A stretch of 64,000 bases of DNA from the NCBI RefSeq assembly GCF_008195825.1, contig NZ_CP043329.1, positions 3,038,001-3,102,000 on the forward strand, written 5' to 3'. Below the pieces are notes generated by a model, which did not search any database, had not been told where the DNA came from, and was given only the letters and a program-made list of their open reading frames with translations. The position numbers and the translations under genes were made by a program. Positions 18,901 to 27,530 of the stretch are shown piece by piece; the stretch's first letter is position 1; each line of letters begins with the position of its first letter. This DNA is from Pedobacter aquae. GTDB taxonomy: Bacteria > Bacteroidota > Bacteroidia > Sphingobacteriales > Sphingobacteriaceae.

Positions 18901-19289
18901 GGTTCCGTTAACCACATAATCAACCGCGGCGATAGATGCAGGTTTTATCACAATCATATCGTCTATCAAATCAAAAACCAAGGCTTGGTTTTGTAAGACT
19001 TGTTTCATTACTGTTTTGATATCGGCATTTTCTGCGATAACTTTTATTTTTTGTTAAGGTTAACCTGGTCTTGCCTAAAGAAAATACTGTATTTACTTTC
19101 TTTTTCAATTTTCTGAAACATCTGTTTAACAGTAATATCTATTTCATTGAGGTTAAAACTTTGAGAATACACCGCAGCATGTAGCTGCATGATACCCGCA
19201 AATACTAAAATGGTCATTAGCTTCATAGCGATAAGCATTTTTAGCCAATAAGAGTTGGCAAATAGAATTTTTCTATTTAAAAAAGTCAT
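15953..19289 (-). pseudogene. SusC/RagA TonB-dependent receptor with STN domain, two frameshifts
   Basis: Three consecutive frames make one receptor of about 1112 residues. Part 1 (19289-19044) has a signal peptide and the start of an STN domain (F-N-L-N-E-I-D-I-T-V-K-Q-M-F). Part 2 (to 16975) has the end of STN, a carboxypeptidase-like domain (V-N-G-T-I-V-D-A-Q-G-L-P-L-P-G-A), a TonB-box-like D-E-V-V-V-I-G-Y-G-T, and the plug. Part 3 (16927-15953) is the end of the barrel, finishing G-L-N-V-G-F. The breaks lie at T6 (19047-19052) and C3 (16983-16985); one added base at each restores continuity (N-K-K-I-K-V-I-A-E and G-T-V-G-N-T-N-L-G-W-E-K). The STN domain fits signalling to the upstream FecR. 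Confidence 0.9.
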
Positions 19290-19357
19290 AATTTTGGTTT
19301 ATTAGTTAATACTAGGCTTCCCCAAGCTTATAGGGTATTAGCTATATTCATTTGATT

Positions 19358-19387
19358 ACCGGGATGTTACAAGCGTCCCGGTTTTTT
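19358..19387. terminator. Hairpin with forward T run between FecR and SusC genes
   Basis: ACCGGGA at 19358-19364 pairs with TCCCGGT at 19376-19382, followed on the forward strand by six T residues (19382-19387). The T run is on the wrong side for the reverse-strand operon, so it may be an RNA hairpin that dampens readthrough between fecR and susC rather than a classic terminator. Confidence 0.4.
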
Positions 19388-19417
19388 ATGTTCTATGTCT
19401 CTCTTCTATTTCATAAA

Positions 19418-20473
19418 TCAGGGTTTAGGTTTTTGATGATACAATTGGTTAGTATTTTTCACAATAATGCGCTTTTCTTGAAGCGTATAGGTTATAGGGG
19501 TAGTTTCTTTGATGATTTGCAAAACAGTAAAAACATCGGCACTAGGTTTAAAAGTACCTGTGTAATAATAGCTCCCTAATTCTGGGTCTTCCAAAACAAT
19601 TTCCACATTAAATCTTCTTTCTAAAGTGTTGATGATTTCTTGAAAACTGTTGTTCTCAAACATCAAAAGGTTGTTTTGCCAGCCATTGTATTCTTCTAGG
19701 TAAGCAGGTTTAACATCAGTAATCATTAAAGGCGTATGAACTTTTTTGGCTTGATGTAACTCACTTTGCTTCTTAAGATTTATTTTTAAAAGTTGGTTGG
19801 CATTGATGAATACCTTACCTTCTTCACCATCCTGTTGATTGAGTTTCCCTTCTACAGAAATCTTACCTTCTTTAACTGCGGTTTCAAAAATACCGTCTTC
19901 CTGATAAGCTTTTACATTAAAAGCTGTCCCAATATCTCTTACCGTAAAACCTGCCGCATGTATGATAAAAGGAATATCTGTTTTACTTTTGGCGATGTCA
20001 AAAAAAGCCTCCCCATCTAGGAAGACCGTTCTTTCTGTTGAGCCAAAATCTTTATTATAGCTGAGTTTTGTACCTGCATTTAGGATGACTAAAGTACCAT
20101 CAGGCAACGTAATTTTTTGTGTTTTTCCACGTGGAACACTAAGCTCCTGATAAGCTATTTTAATATTTCTTTGCTGATAGATATAAGCAGACAGCGTAAT
20201 AGCACATAACAAAAATATACTAGCAGCGTATTTTAGCCATGTATAAGATGTTTTTACTGGTATATTTTCTTCTACAAACCTATCGTAGGCTTTATGGGTA
20301 TCTATTATGGTGTACTGTTGCGCTAATTGTTGGTGCCAATTTTCATAAAGCCTTGCAAAAGCTTTTTCTTGAGCCTCGTTTTCAGCAATCCATTGTTTTG
20401 CCAAATGCTTTTCTTCATCAGAAGCATTACCTGCAATGTATTTAATTAATATTCCTTTGATGCGATTTTCCAT
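19418..20473 (-). CDS. FecR-type anti-sigma factor
   Basis: A 351-residue inner-membrane regulator. The cytosolic N-terminus (1-80) contains the sigma-binding W-x(n)-W type region; one membrane helix lies at about 82-100. The periplasmic FecR domain follows with V-P-R-G-K-T-Q-K-I-T-L-P-D-G-T, L-N-A-G-T-K-L-S-Y and V-F-L-D-G-E-A-F-F-D-I. The DUF4974 domain at the C-terminus (about 265-340) interacts with STN domains in this family. By analogy with FecIRA it receives a signal from the SusC STN domain and frees the sigma factor encoded just upstream. The sigma stop and this start are 61 bases apart. Confidence 0.93.
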   Translation of the reverse strand: MENRIKGILIKYIAGNASDEEKHLAKQWIAENEAQEKAFARLYENWHQQLAQQYTIIDTHKAYDRFVEENIPVKTSYTWLKYAASIFLLCAITLSAYIYQQRNIKIAYQELSVPRGKTQKITLPDGTLVILNAGTKLSYNKDFGSTERTVFLDGEAFFDIAKSKTDIPFIIHAAGFTVRDIGTAFNVKAYQEDGIFETAVKEGKISVEGKLNQQDGEEGKVFINANQLLKINLKKQSELHQAKKVHTPLMITDVKPAYLEEYNGWQNNLLMFENNSFQEIINTLERRFNVEIVLEDPELGSYYYTGTFKPSADVFTVLQIIKETTPITYTLQEKRIIVKNTNQLYHQKPKP

Positions 20474-20534
20474 CCCTTATAATATGATATACAACTGTAA
20501 AAGACTTTACCCCCAAAGTGGGGATTCATTTTTT

Positions 20535-21068
20535 CTAGAAAAAAAATAAGGCAATGAAAGAAAGTAAGTGCTGTAGCTTAAAACGAAGTTTTTCAAGAGC
20601 AATAGTCATTTGTCTTTCTACCGTTTTAGGAGAAATATGAAGTTGTTGGGCTATCTCTTTATTCCTGAGTTCTTCAAACCGGCTAAGCTTAAAAACCTCT
20701 TTACATCTTTGAGGCAGGTTTTCTATAGCTTCTTTGATATAATATTCAAATTCTTTATAGCAGACAGGATTTTCTTCGAAAGCGGGTGTTTCAGAAAGTA
20801 AATTATTTTTTTGTAGATAGCTTACATATTCATTTTCTATCTTTTTATGTTTCAAGTAATTAAAAGCCCTGTTTTGTACCATTTTATACAAATAACCCTT
20901 AAAATCTGCATCAAATTGGTACTGCTCTTTACGCTCCCACAAAAAGCTAAAAGCATCAGAAACTATTTCTTCTGCCGCATGCAAATCGTTCACATACCTA
21001 TTGGCAAAAAAGATAAGCTTAGCATAATAAGCTTTAAAAATAGCTTCAAAACCATTTGCAGTTTGCAT
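20535..21068 (-). CDS. ECF-family RNA polymerase sigma factor
   Basis: A 177-residue sigma factor. Region 2 lies at about 10-75 (A-Y-Y-A-K-L-I-F-F-A-N-R-Y, then A-A-E-E-I-V-S-D-A-F-S-F-L-W) and region 4 at about 115-165 (L-P-Q-R-C-K-E-V-F, N-K-E-I-A-Q-Q-L-H-I-S-P-K-T-V-E). It belongs to the Bacteroidota group that partners FecR and SusC genes, and it heads the sigma-FecR-SusC-SusD cluster. It presumably drives expression of that cluster when the receptor is loaded. The C-terminus ends in a short hydrophobic tail (F-I-A-L-F-F-F). Confidence 0.94.
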   Translation of the reverse strand: MQTANGFEAIFKAYYAKLIFFANRYVNDLHAAEEIVSDAFSFLWERKEQYQFDADFKGYLYKMVQNRAFNYLKHKKIENEYVSYLQKNNLLSETPAFEENPVCYKEFEYYIKEAIENLPQRCKEVFKLSRFEELRNKEIAQQLHISPKTVERQMTIALEKLRFKLQHLLSFIALFFF

Positions 21069-21343
21069 AGTGTTAGTTAAACAAAATTCTATTTTTTCTA
21101 GGGCGATTTCTTACAGCTAAATGCTTCTTTAGCTTAAAAAAATCTTAATTGGCTTTTTACCATCAGTAAAAAATTAAAGTTATTGCTAGCTATAATAATA
21201 TTTCTGTATTATCCTTTCAGAAGTTTATAGGATTTTAGCAATTGTTAATGGTAGAGCTAAATCGAAAAATTAAAGAGAACCAAACCCTAGTATTTAGCAA
21301 CAGAATTGAAAATCTTTACGTAATTTTCTACAAATCATTCATC

Positions 21344-21892
21344 ATGAATAAGAAAATTAACTACCGTAGCATCCTCGAAACCAGTGATGGCAATCTTACT
21401 AAACTGCATAATATTGTTTTAAAGGCATTAGAGGAAGAAGAATTGATATCTGAAAAATTAAAAAACAATCAGGATTTAAGTTTGGGAGAAAAAATGGCCG
21501 ACGGTGTAGCTTCCTTTGGTGGTAGTTGGCGATTTATCATCCTCTTTAGCGTCATAATATTTGTTTGGATTGCTATAAATACCTTCTGGTTTCATAACCG
21601 AGGTTTTGACCCTTATCCCTTTATTTTATTAAACTTGATGCTTTCTTGTATTGCGGCCTTACAAGCGCCTATCATCATGATGAGCCAAAACAGAAAAGAA
21701 GAACGAGACAGACTAAGAGCCGAACAAGATTATATGGTGAATCTTAAAGCAGAAATTGAAATCAGAACGCTACATGATAAAATAGATTTATTGATTACCG
21801 AGCAAATGAAAAACCTATTCGACATCCAAAAGGTACAAATGGAAAGTATGGATAAACTGAGCAAAACGCTACATGAGCATCTTAAAAAATAA
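21344..21892 (+). CDS. DUF1003 membrane protein
   Basis: A 182-residue protein if started at the ATG at 21344 (M-N-K-K-I-N-Y); the open frame extends 102 bases upstream, but those residues look non-coding. The DUF1003 core has L-G-E-K-M-A-D-G-V-A-S-F-G-G-S-W-R-F-I, one membrane helix, then F-D-P-Y-P-F-I-L-L-N-L and a second helix with A-A-L-Q-A-P-I-I-M-M-S-Q-N-R. A charged coiled-coil tail follows. The family is linked to the inner membrane with no known activity. The gene stands alone and converges with the Zn peptidase gene over a shared terminator. Confidence 0.87.
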   Translation: MNKKINYRSILETSDGNLTKLHNIVLKALEEEELISEKLKNNQDLSLGEKMADGVASFGGSWRFIILFSVIIFVWIAINTFWFHNRGFDPYPFILLNLMLSCIAALQAPIIMMSQNRKEERDRLRAEQDYMVNLKAEIEIRTLHDKIDLLITEQMKNLFDIQKVQMESMDKLSKTLHEHLKK

Positions 21893-21959
21893 TCCACGGA
21901 CCCTATATTTAAGGCAAGACGCTATAAAAGCTAAAGCTTCATCAAAAATCCCAAAAACA

Positions 21960-21992
21960 AAAAAGGAGCATTCTAAAAAAATGCTCCTTTTT
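21960..21992. terminator. Bidirectional rho-independent terminator
   Basis: AAAAAGGAGCAT at 21960-21971 is the exact complement of ATGCTCCTTTTT at 21981-21992, with a 9-base loop. The A and T runs flank the stem on both strands, so it can end both the DUF1003 and the Zn peptidase transcripts. Confidence 0.85.
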
Positions 21993-22015
21993 CTATAATC
22001 CTTTTTAAGGAAATA

Positions 22016-22702
22016 TTAGTCTCTTCTGCCGAATAGCATCATTGCATAATACATTAAAGTAGCTAATGATGATAATGCCGCAACAACATAAGTCATGGCT
22101 GCCCACCATAAAGCGTTTTTAGCTTGGTCATGCTCTACGCTAGTTTGCATAATGCCTTTATTAGTTTGTAACCAAACTAATGCTCTTTTACTAGCATCAA
22201 ACTCTACAGGTAAAGTAACAAAACTAAATACCGTTAAAATGGCTAAAGCACCTACGCCAACAGCTAAAACAATTGGGTTGTTACCAAAAGCCATCAGCAT
22301 AACACCAATTAATAATACCCATTGTACCAGATTAGAAGCTACACTTACCACGGGCACCATAGCAGACCTAAATTGCAGCCAGCTATAAGCTCGGGCATGT
22401 TGCACAGCGTGGCCACACTCGTGTGCTGCTACTGCTGCTGCTGCAATGCTTCTACCGTGGTAAACATCCGGAGAAAGGTTTACAGTTCTATCTGCCGGGT
22501 TATAATGGTCTGTTAACTGGCCGTCAACAGATATAATTTCTACATCGTTTATACCGTGGTCTGCAAGCATTTTCCTAGCTATCTCGGCTCCGCTTAAGGC
22601 AGAACTCAAAGCAATTTCTGAGTATTGTTTAAACTTGCTTTTAAATCTCCATTGTACTATAAAACTTATAATAGCAATGCCTATAAAAAGTATTAATCCC
22701 AT
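22016..22702 (-). CDS. Membrane zinc metallopeptidase (YugP type)
   Basis: A 228-residue integral membrane protein of the neutral zinc metallopeptidase family (Zn_peptidase_2). The active-site motif is A-A-H-E-C-G-H-A-V-Q-H, a H-E-x-x-H variant, after the conserved L-S-P-D-V-Y-H-G-R-S segment. A helix lies at the N-terminus and three hydrophobic helices follow the motif; the conserved P-V-E-F-D-A-S-K-R-A supplies the likely third ligand region. Substrates are unknown. It is a single gene with a 150-base AT-rich upstream gap. Confidence 0.9.
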   Translation of the reverse strand: MGLILFIGIAIISFIVQWRFKSKFKQYSEIALSSALSGAEIARKMLADHGINDVEIISVDGQLTDHYNPADRTVNLSPDVYHGRSIAAAAVAAHECGHAVQHARAYSWLQFRSAMVPVVSVASNLVQWVLLIGVMLMAFGNNPIVLAVGVGALAILTVFSFVTLPVEFDASKRALVWLQTNKGIMQTSVEHDQAKNALWWAAMTYVVAALSSLATLMYYAMMLFGRRD

Positions 22703-22858
22703 TTTCTATATATTTTGGTTTAAATTAATCAAATTGTATTCCTAAACAACATTAGAAATGTTTTTATTACAAAACGCTGAATTTTTATATTTGTTCTGCT
22801 CTAAATACCGTCAAAATTGTCTTATACTGTTAATAGAAGCAAGAAAATACCTGCCACT

Positions 22859-23353
22859 TTAACAGTCGGCGTCTTCTATATGCCTTTCCATGATATAATC
22901 ATTCAGTATAAAATCATAATATGGAATATCTACTTCTTCGGCAATTTGAAAGCCTAGCCTTTGGTAAAAATGTAAAGCAGGATTATTTCTATTTACGTTT
23001 AAACGTAATAAAGTAGCCCCATGCACAAAAGCCTCTGCGCCAATATAATTCATGATTTGTTTGCCGGCGCCCATCCCCTGTAAAGCTGGTAAAATATACA
23101 ATTTATGGATTTTACAAACCGTCTGCGAAAAAGAATAACTGCTAAATCCTACTGCTTTTTCATCCTGATAAAGGAGAATAAAAGAATGCCCTTCGGCCAT
23201 TTGAGCTTTTAAAGCGTCTAATTGGTAAATCTGCGTAAGCATAAAGCTAATTTGCGCCTCACTGATATAAGCCTTATAAGTTGGCCACCAAATGTCTTGA
23301 GCCAGCTGTTGTATAAGAGGTAAATCTTGTAAAGCTGCTTTTCTAATTTCCAT
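22859..23353 (-). CDS. GNAT-family N-acetyltransferase
   Basis: A 164-residue cytosolic acetyltransferase. The acetyl-CoA site is visible as L-Y-I-L-P-A-L-Q-G-M-G-A-G-K-Q, followed by L-N-V-N-R-N-N-P-A-L-H-F-Y-Q-R-L-G-F near the C-terminus, the usual GNAT motif A and B order. The substrate cannot be told. Its start overlaps the stop of the upstream gene by one base (TAATG), so it is translationally coupled to the thiamin-linked genes, although no thiamin role is implied. Confidence 0.9.
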   Translation of the reverse strand: MEIRKAALQDLPLIQQLAQDIWWPTYKAYISEAQISFMLTQIYQLDALKAQMAEGHSFILLYQDEKAVGFSSYSFSQTVCKIHKLYILPALQGMGAGKQIMNYIGAEAFVHGATLLRLNVNRNNPALHFYQRLGFQIAEEVDIPYYDFILNDYIMERHIEDADC

Positions 23354-23925
23354 TATAAATCTTCAGCAATAAATATAAAAGGTTGTTGAAAAGATAAGCT
23401 ATAAAAGCCATCTTTCTCTGTTTGATAATGGTTATTTGCTATCAAATTTAAACCTTTTGTGCTTAATTGCACAGCTTCCTGCAAAATGTAAATATTTTCT
23501 TGGGCTGGCTTCCACTTGCTAAACTCGGGTTTCACGGGGAAAATCTTTTTACCATCAGCAAAAACTACCAAGTCTAAATAATCAACAAAGAACAAATAAT
23601 CTTTAGCTAAAAAGGTATCGGTAATGATATTTACCGATGGATATTCATGAGCCACCAGATATTTTAATACGGCTGTAGTCACATCATCATCGCCGCAAGG
23701 AATAATTTTTATATGCTCTTGAAGCGCAAAAGAAACATCTTCTTTGCTTACCACAACATCTATTTTAATTCCTAAAGAAACCACATGGTCATAAATGGGG
23801 GCATGTACAATAACGGTTGGAGACCATTCTAACAACTGCCCCAAATATTCCTCATCAAAGCCACTCATGTTTAAAATAAACAAGGCTGGTTCTTGCTTTT
23901 CGCGGATGATATGATGAGAAGACAT
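23353..23925 (-). CDS. Thiamin pyrophosphokinase-like protein, motif degenerate
   Basis: A 190-residue cytosolic protein with alternating hydrophobic strands (P-A-L-F-I-L-N, T-V-I-V-H-A-P, K-I-D-V-V-V-S, V-N-I-I-T-D) like the N-terminal domain of thiamin pyrophosphokinase. An acidic C-G-D-D-D-V-T-T-A-V-L-K-Y-L stands where functional enzymes have a D-x-D-x-T-D-type segment, and the usual D-G-D-x-D-S motif is not obvious. The C-terminal half has the short beta segments of the thiamin-binding domain. It lies 3 bases after thiE, which supports a thiamin link. The assignment is tentative, and activity is doubtful until compared with relatives. Confidence 0.5.
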   Translation of the reverse strand: MSSHHIIREKQEPALFILNMSGFDEEYLGQLLEWSPTVIVHAPIYDHVVSLGIKIDVVVSKEDVSFALQEHIKIIPCGDDDVTTAVLKYLVAHEYPSVNIITDTFLAKDYLFFVDYLDLVVFADGKKIFPVKPEFSKWKPAQENIYILQEAVQLSTKGLNLIANNHYQTEKDGFYSLSFQQPFIFIAEDL

Positions 23926-23928
23926 ATA

Positions 23929-24561
23929 TTAATGTAATAGGTTATAAAATTGTTTAAAGGCTTCTGCCTGATGTGCTGCTTTATTGACTGCTGCAGATAC
24001 CGCAACACCTTTAATGCCAGTTTTTAGCAAATCTGCTACATCATTTAAACCGACTCCTCCTGCTGCAATCAGAGGAAAATCAATTCCGGCTTGCTTTAAA
24101 GCGGCAACAGCTTCTGCATAACCTTGTATACCCCAATGTTGGCAATTATTGGGTTTAGTTTTGGTATGGCCAAAAGGACCACAGCCTATATAATCTGCCC
24201 CGTTTTGGATATGTTTAAGGATGGTAGCTAAATCATTGGCAGATGCGCCTAAGGTTTTATCATCACCAATTTGTGCTCTTACCAGAGAAATATCAGCATC
24301 CATATCTTCGATATGAACACCTTGTATATCTGCCTGATGCACTAAGTGAATATGGTTGGTAACGATTAAAGTTGTGCCCCAATCATCACAAATACTAGCT
24401 ATTGGGTGGATTTCTGCCAGCATCTCCTCATCAGATTTAGATAAACAACGGTATTGTACCCATTTTGCACCTTGCGAACAGGCTATTTCTACCTGCGCTA
24501 TATGGCTGATATGAGGTAAATCTTGTGTTAAATAATGAAAGGTATCAACAAATTTCTTCAT
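23929..24561 (-). CDS. thiE: Thiamine phosphate synthase
   Basis: ThiE joins the pyrimidine diphosphate and thiazole phosphate to form thiamin phosphate. The 210-residue TIM barrel has Q-Y-R-C-L at the second strand (compare the usual Q-x-R-x-K), V-H-I-E-D-M-D-A, L-G-A-S-A-N-D, G-A-D-Y-I-G-C-G-P-F-G-H-T-K-T-K and A-A-G-G-V near the C-terminus. It begins one base after the phosphatase stop and is followed three bases later by the pyrophosphokinase-like gene. No other thi genes are adjacent; thiL lies about 30 kb away in the window. Confidence 0.9.
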   Translation of the reverse strand: MKKFVDTFHYLTQDLPHISHIAQVEIACSQGAKWVQYRCLSKSDEEMLAEIHPIASICDDWGTTLIVTNHIHLVHQADIQGVHIEDMDADISLVRAQIGDDKTLGASANDLATILKHIQNGADYIGCGPFGHTKTKPNNCQHWGIQGYAEAVAALKQAGIDFPLIAAGGVGLNDVADLLKTGIKGVAVSAAVNKAAHQAEAFKQFYNLLH

Positions 24562-24562
24562 G

Positions 24563-26212
24563 TTATTTTAAAGCTTCGGTAACCACATCTCCAATATTAC
24601 CATTAGGTTCTTGTATGCGTAGTAAAGCAGACAGGGTAGGCGCAATATCGCTCATAGAAACCGTTCTGTTGCTGATGCCTTGTTTAATGCCCCATCCCAT
24701 AAAAACCATTGGGATATGCGTATCATAAGGGTTCCAAACACCATGCGATGTTCCGGTTATGCCATAGCCTTGAAACCACGCTGGGTCTAATACAATTTGT
24801 AACTCGCCACTTCTTTTGATATGATAAGCGTTGATGATTTTCTCTCGCAACTTAGCTGGTACAGCGCCTTCGTTAACATTGGATAAATCGACCACAAAAG
24901 ATACACCTTCTTGCTTTTTAAGGAAATTGATACAGTCTTTTTTAAGGTCGTCTATATCAATTTTACTAGCCTCAATAGCTTGGTAATTAAAGTTAACTTG
25001 ATAATTGGTAATGGCTCTTATCAAACCTTTAGCTTGGTATTTGTTTAACAAAAGCTCGTTCAACTGCTTGCTGATGTTTTTGGTATTGAAATAGCCTGCG
25101 TTAATCTTGTTATCAATTAAAAAATTAGGATTATGCGCAGCGCCATGATCTGCACTTAAGAAAAAAGTATAATTTCCTTTGCCTACGGTATTATCCAAAT
25201 AAGTCAAAAACACTGCTAAATCTTTATCTAACCTTAAATAAGTGTCTTCTATTTCTATCGAGTTTGGTCCAAACTGATGACCAATATAATCTGTACTGGA
25301 TAAGCTTACGGCTAATAAATCGGTAATGTCATCGGCGCCAAGCTTTTCTTCTTTTATGGTAGCTTTTGCAAAATCTAAAGTTAAGGTATTGGCAAAAGGC
25401 GTATTTCTGATGGTGTTAAAATCAGATCCTTTTATTTGAGGTATCTGATGCGGAAAAACTGGTTTTGCTTCGCCCTTAAATTTACCTTCATACTTATTAT
25501 CATCTACACTGCTTTGTACATAAGTGTTAATTGGATAAAGGGTATTCCAATCTTGTGTTAAGTATTTATCTACCAATTTTTGGCTGTTAAAAGTTTTTAC
25601 CCACGCTGGTAAATCTTGCATATAATAGGTAGAACTTATCCAAGAGCCAGTTAAATCATCAAACCAATAAGCGGCATTGGCGCTATGACCTGCTGGAAGA
25701 ATTCCTCCTCTATCTTTTAAAGCGATGCCAATAACTTTAGATCTGAAATTGGTAGCTAGTTTTAATTCATCACCAATGGTAGAACTTAACAGGTTTTTAG
25801 GCGACATTTTACCAGCATCTGATGTACTACCTACCGTATTTACCGTGGTATCTTCTGTACAGTACATATCATAACCACTATTTTGTTCTATCCAATTGTT
25901 AGCTGTTATACCATTTATAGCAGGTACAGAGCCTGTGTAAATACTAGCATGACCACAAGCAGTTTGTGTAGTTGCGTATCCAATATGCGCATTCTCGCAA
26001 GAAAAACCTTCTTTCAATAATCTTTTAAACCCTCCTTCTCCATAACGGGATGCATAACGATAAAGATAATCCCAACGCATTTGGTCTACTACCAAACCAA
26101 CTACTAGTTTTGGACGGGCAGGGTTGCTGGCTGCTACTGTACTTTTAGCTTTTTGCTGGCTGTAGCCGTTTAAAACAATAAATAAGAGGATTAAGGTTTT
26201 AAAGATTTTCAT
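24563..26212 (-). CDS. pafA: PafA-type alkaline phosphatase
   Basis: A 549-residue periplasmic phosphatase with a signal peptide (1-18). The nucleophile is probably Thr84 in T-Q-T-A-C-G-H-A-S-I-Y-T-G, as in PafA, the calcium-activated and phosphate-irrepressible enzyme of Bacteroidota. Metal ligands are visible as V-V-D-Q-M-R-W-D near 42-48, S-S-T-D-Y-I-G-H-Q-F-G-P, S-A-D-H-G-A-A-H and a late G-T-S-H-G-V-W. The length agrees with PafA. It heads a tightly packed reverse operon with thiE and the pyrophosphokinase-like gene, an odd grouping; it might release free thiamin or phosphate outside the cell, but this is inference. Confidence 0.88.
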   Translation of the reverse strand: MKIFKTLILLFIVLNGYSQQKAKSTVAASNPARPKLVVGLVVDQMRWDYLYRYASRYGEGGFKRLLKEGFSCENAHIGYATTQTACGHASIYTGSVPAINGITANNWIEQNSGYDMYCTEDTTVNTVGSTSDAGKMSPKNLLSSTIGDELKLATNFRSKVIGIALKDRGGILPAGHSANAAYWFDDLTGSWISSTYYMQDLPAWVKTFNSQKLVDKYLTQDWNTLYPINTYVQSSVDDNKYEGKFKGEAKPVFPHQIPQIKGSDFNTIRNTPFANTLTLDFAKATIKEEKLGADDITDLLAVSLSSTDYIGHQFGPNSIEIEDTYLRLDKDLAVFLTYLDNTVGKGNYTFFLSADHGAAHNPNFLIDNKINAGYFNTKNISKQLNELLLNKYQAKGLIRAITNYQVNFNYQAIEASKIDIDDLKKDCINFLKKQEGVSFVVDLSNVNEGAVPAKLREKIINAYHIKRSGELQIVLDPAWFQGYGITGTSHGVWNPYDTHIPMVFMGWGIKQGISNRTVSMSDIAPTLSALLRIQEPNGNIGDVVTEALK

Positions 26213-26292
26213 ATTTTTTCTTGTAAAAATGCGAATATTTAAAGCTTAACGTTTTAAATTAACATGATGGTATTGTAAAATTTTTAAAGCAT

Positions 26293-27477
26293 TTAAGGTG
26301 CTGTTCTTCTACTCCCATCGTACAATTCATACTCTAACAATCTACAATCTAGTTTACCGTTGTAAAATTCTATCCTTTTAGATGCTCTTAAGCCTATTTT
26401 TTTAGCTAAATCTGGGTTTCCAGTAAAAATGTATCCATTATACCCTTTACACTCTTTCTTCATGAAATCACCAATTCTAGCGTAAGTAGCCTCTAGTTTG
26501 CTGTGTATACCTAAACGTTCGCCATACTCGGGGTTAAACATAATCACCCCCGCTTCATCCTGAGGGATTCTGGTATCGGCAAAATCGCAAGCATAAAACT
26601 CAATCAATTGGTCTACACCAGCGGTTTTAGCATTCTTTTTACTGATGTCTATAGCATCCTCAGAAATATCTGTAGCAATAATTTTTAAATCTTGATTTTT
26701 AACTACTTGGTCTTTTAGCTTTCTTCTTTCGGTAAAGAAAACCTCTTCCTCATAACCTAAAATATGCATAAAAGCATAATTCATTCTTAACAAACCAGGC
26801 GTTCTGCCTGTTGCAATTAAGGCCGCTTCTATGGCTAAAGTTCCAGAACCGCACATCGGGTTTATAAAAGGAGATTTAAAATCCCACTGTGTAGCTAAAA
26901 TGGTTGAGGCTGCAAGCGCTTCTAACATGGGTGCTTTGCCAGGTATTTTCCTATAGCTGTGTTTAGCTAAAGTTTCTCCTGATGTGTCTAAAAAGATTTC
27001 TGCCTTTTCATTTTTCCAATATAAATGCACTACTGTTTTAGTGTAATCCGGACCAGAGTTTGGTCTTATTTTATGTACAGATTTAATCCTATCTGCAATA
27101 GCATCTTTAACTTTTAAATTGGCAAACAAAGGTGTGGTAATGGTAGAATTATCCACATTTGAGGTTACAGAGAAATATCCACTAAAATCTATCAATTTCT
27201 CCCACTCTATGGCGGTAACTTTTTGATACAGCTCTTCGCCATTTTCAGCATCAAATTCTTGAAGGCTGTAAAGCACCTGACTGGCGCATCTGAGGTTGAG
27301 ATTCAGCCTGATACAATCATTTAAACTTACTTTAAGCTCTAGTCCTGTAGAAAAAATTCTAACAGGTTTAAAACCTAAGTTTTTCACTTCTAATTCAAGA
27401 TATGGCGACAATCTTTTGTTGCAGGTTATGATAACCTTTGATGGGGTGTTGAAAACTTGATGCATAAGAATGCGCAA
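26293..27477 (-). CDS. THUMP-domain RNA methyltransferase (RlmL/TrmN-like)
   Basis: A 394-residue class I SAM-dependent methyltransferase. The N-terminal half (about 1-165) holds a ferredoxin-like plus THUMP RNA-binding region, with a D-T-S-G-E-T-L-A-K-H-S-Y-R junction that marks this family. The catalytic domain has P-M-C-G-S-G-T-L-A-I-E-A (SAM loop), I-I-A-T-D-I-S-E-D-A-I and the active motif N-P-E-Y-G-E-R-L, where other members have N-P-P-Y-G. The Tyr is kept and one Pro is replaced by Glu, as seen in many Bacteroidota homologues. It methylates guanosine in rRNA or tRNA in the known members. It is divergent from the DUF3127 gene. Confidence 0.87.
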   Translation of the reverse strand: MRILMHQVFNTPSKVIITCNKRLSPYLELEVKNLGFKPVRIFSTGLELKVSLNDCIRLNLNLRCASQVLYSLQEFDAENGEELYQKVTAIEWEKLIDFSGYFSVTSNVDNSTITTPLFANLKVKDAIADRIKSVHKIRPNSGPDYTKTVVHLYWKNEKAEIFLDTSGETLAKHSYRKIPGKAPMLEALAASTILATQWDFKSPFINPMCGSGTLAIEAALIATGRTPGLLRMNYAFMHILGYEEEVFFTERRKLKDQVVKNQDLKIIATDISEDAIDISKKNAKTAGVDQLIEFYACDFADTRIPQDEAGVIMFNPEYGERLGIHSKLEATYARIGDFMKKECKGYNGYIFTGNPDLAKKIGLRASKRIEFYNGKLDCRLLEYELYDGSRRTAP

Positions 27478-27530
27478 TTTAATGATAAAAATATAGAGAT
27501 TTGATTTTAGTTATTTAAAAACCCGTTGAA

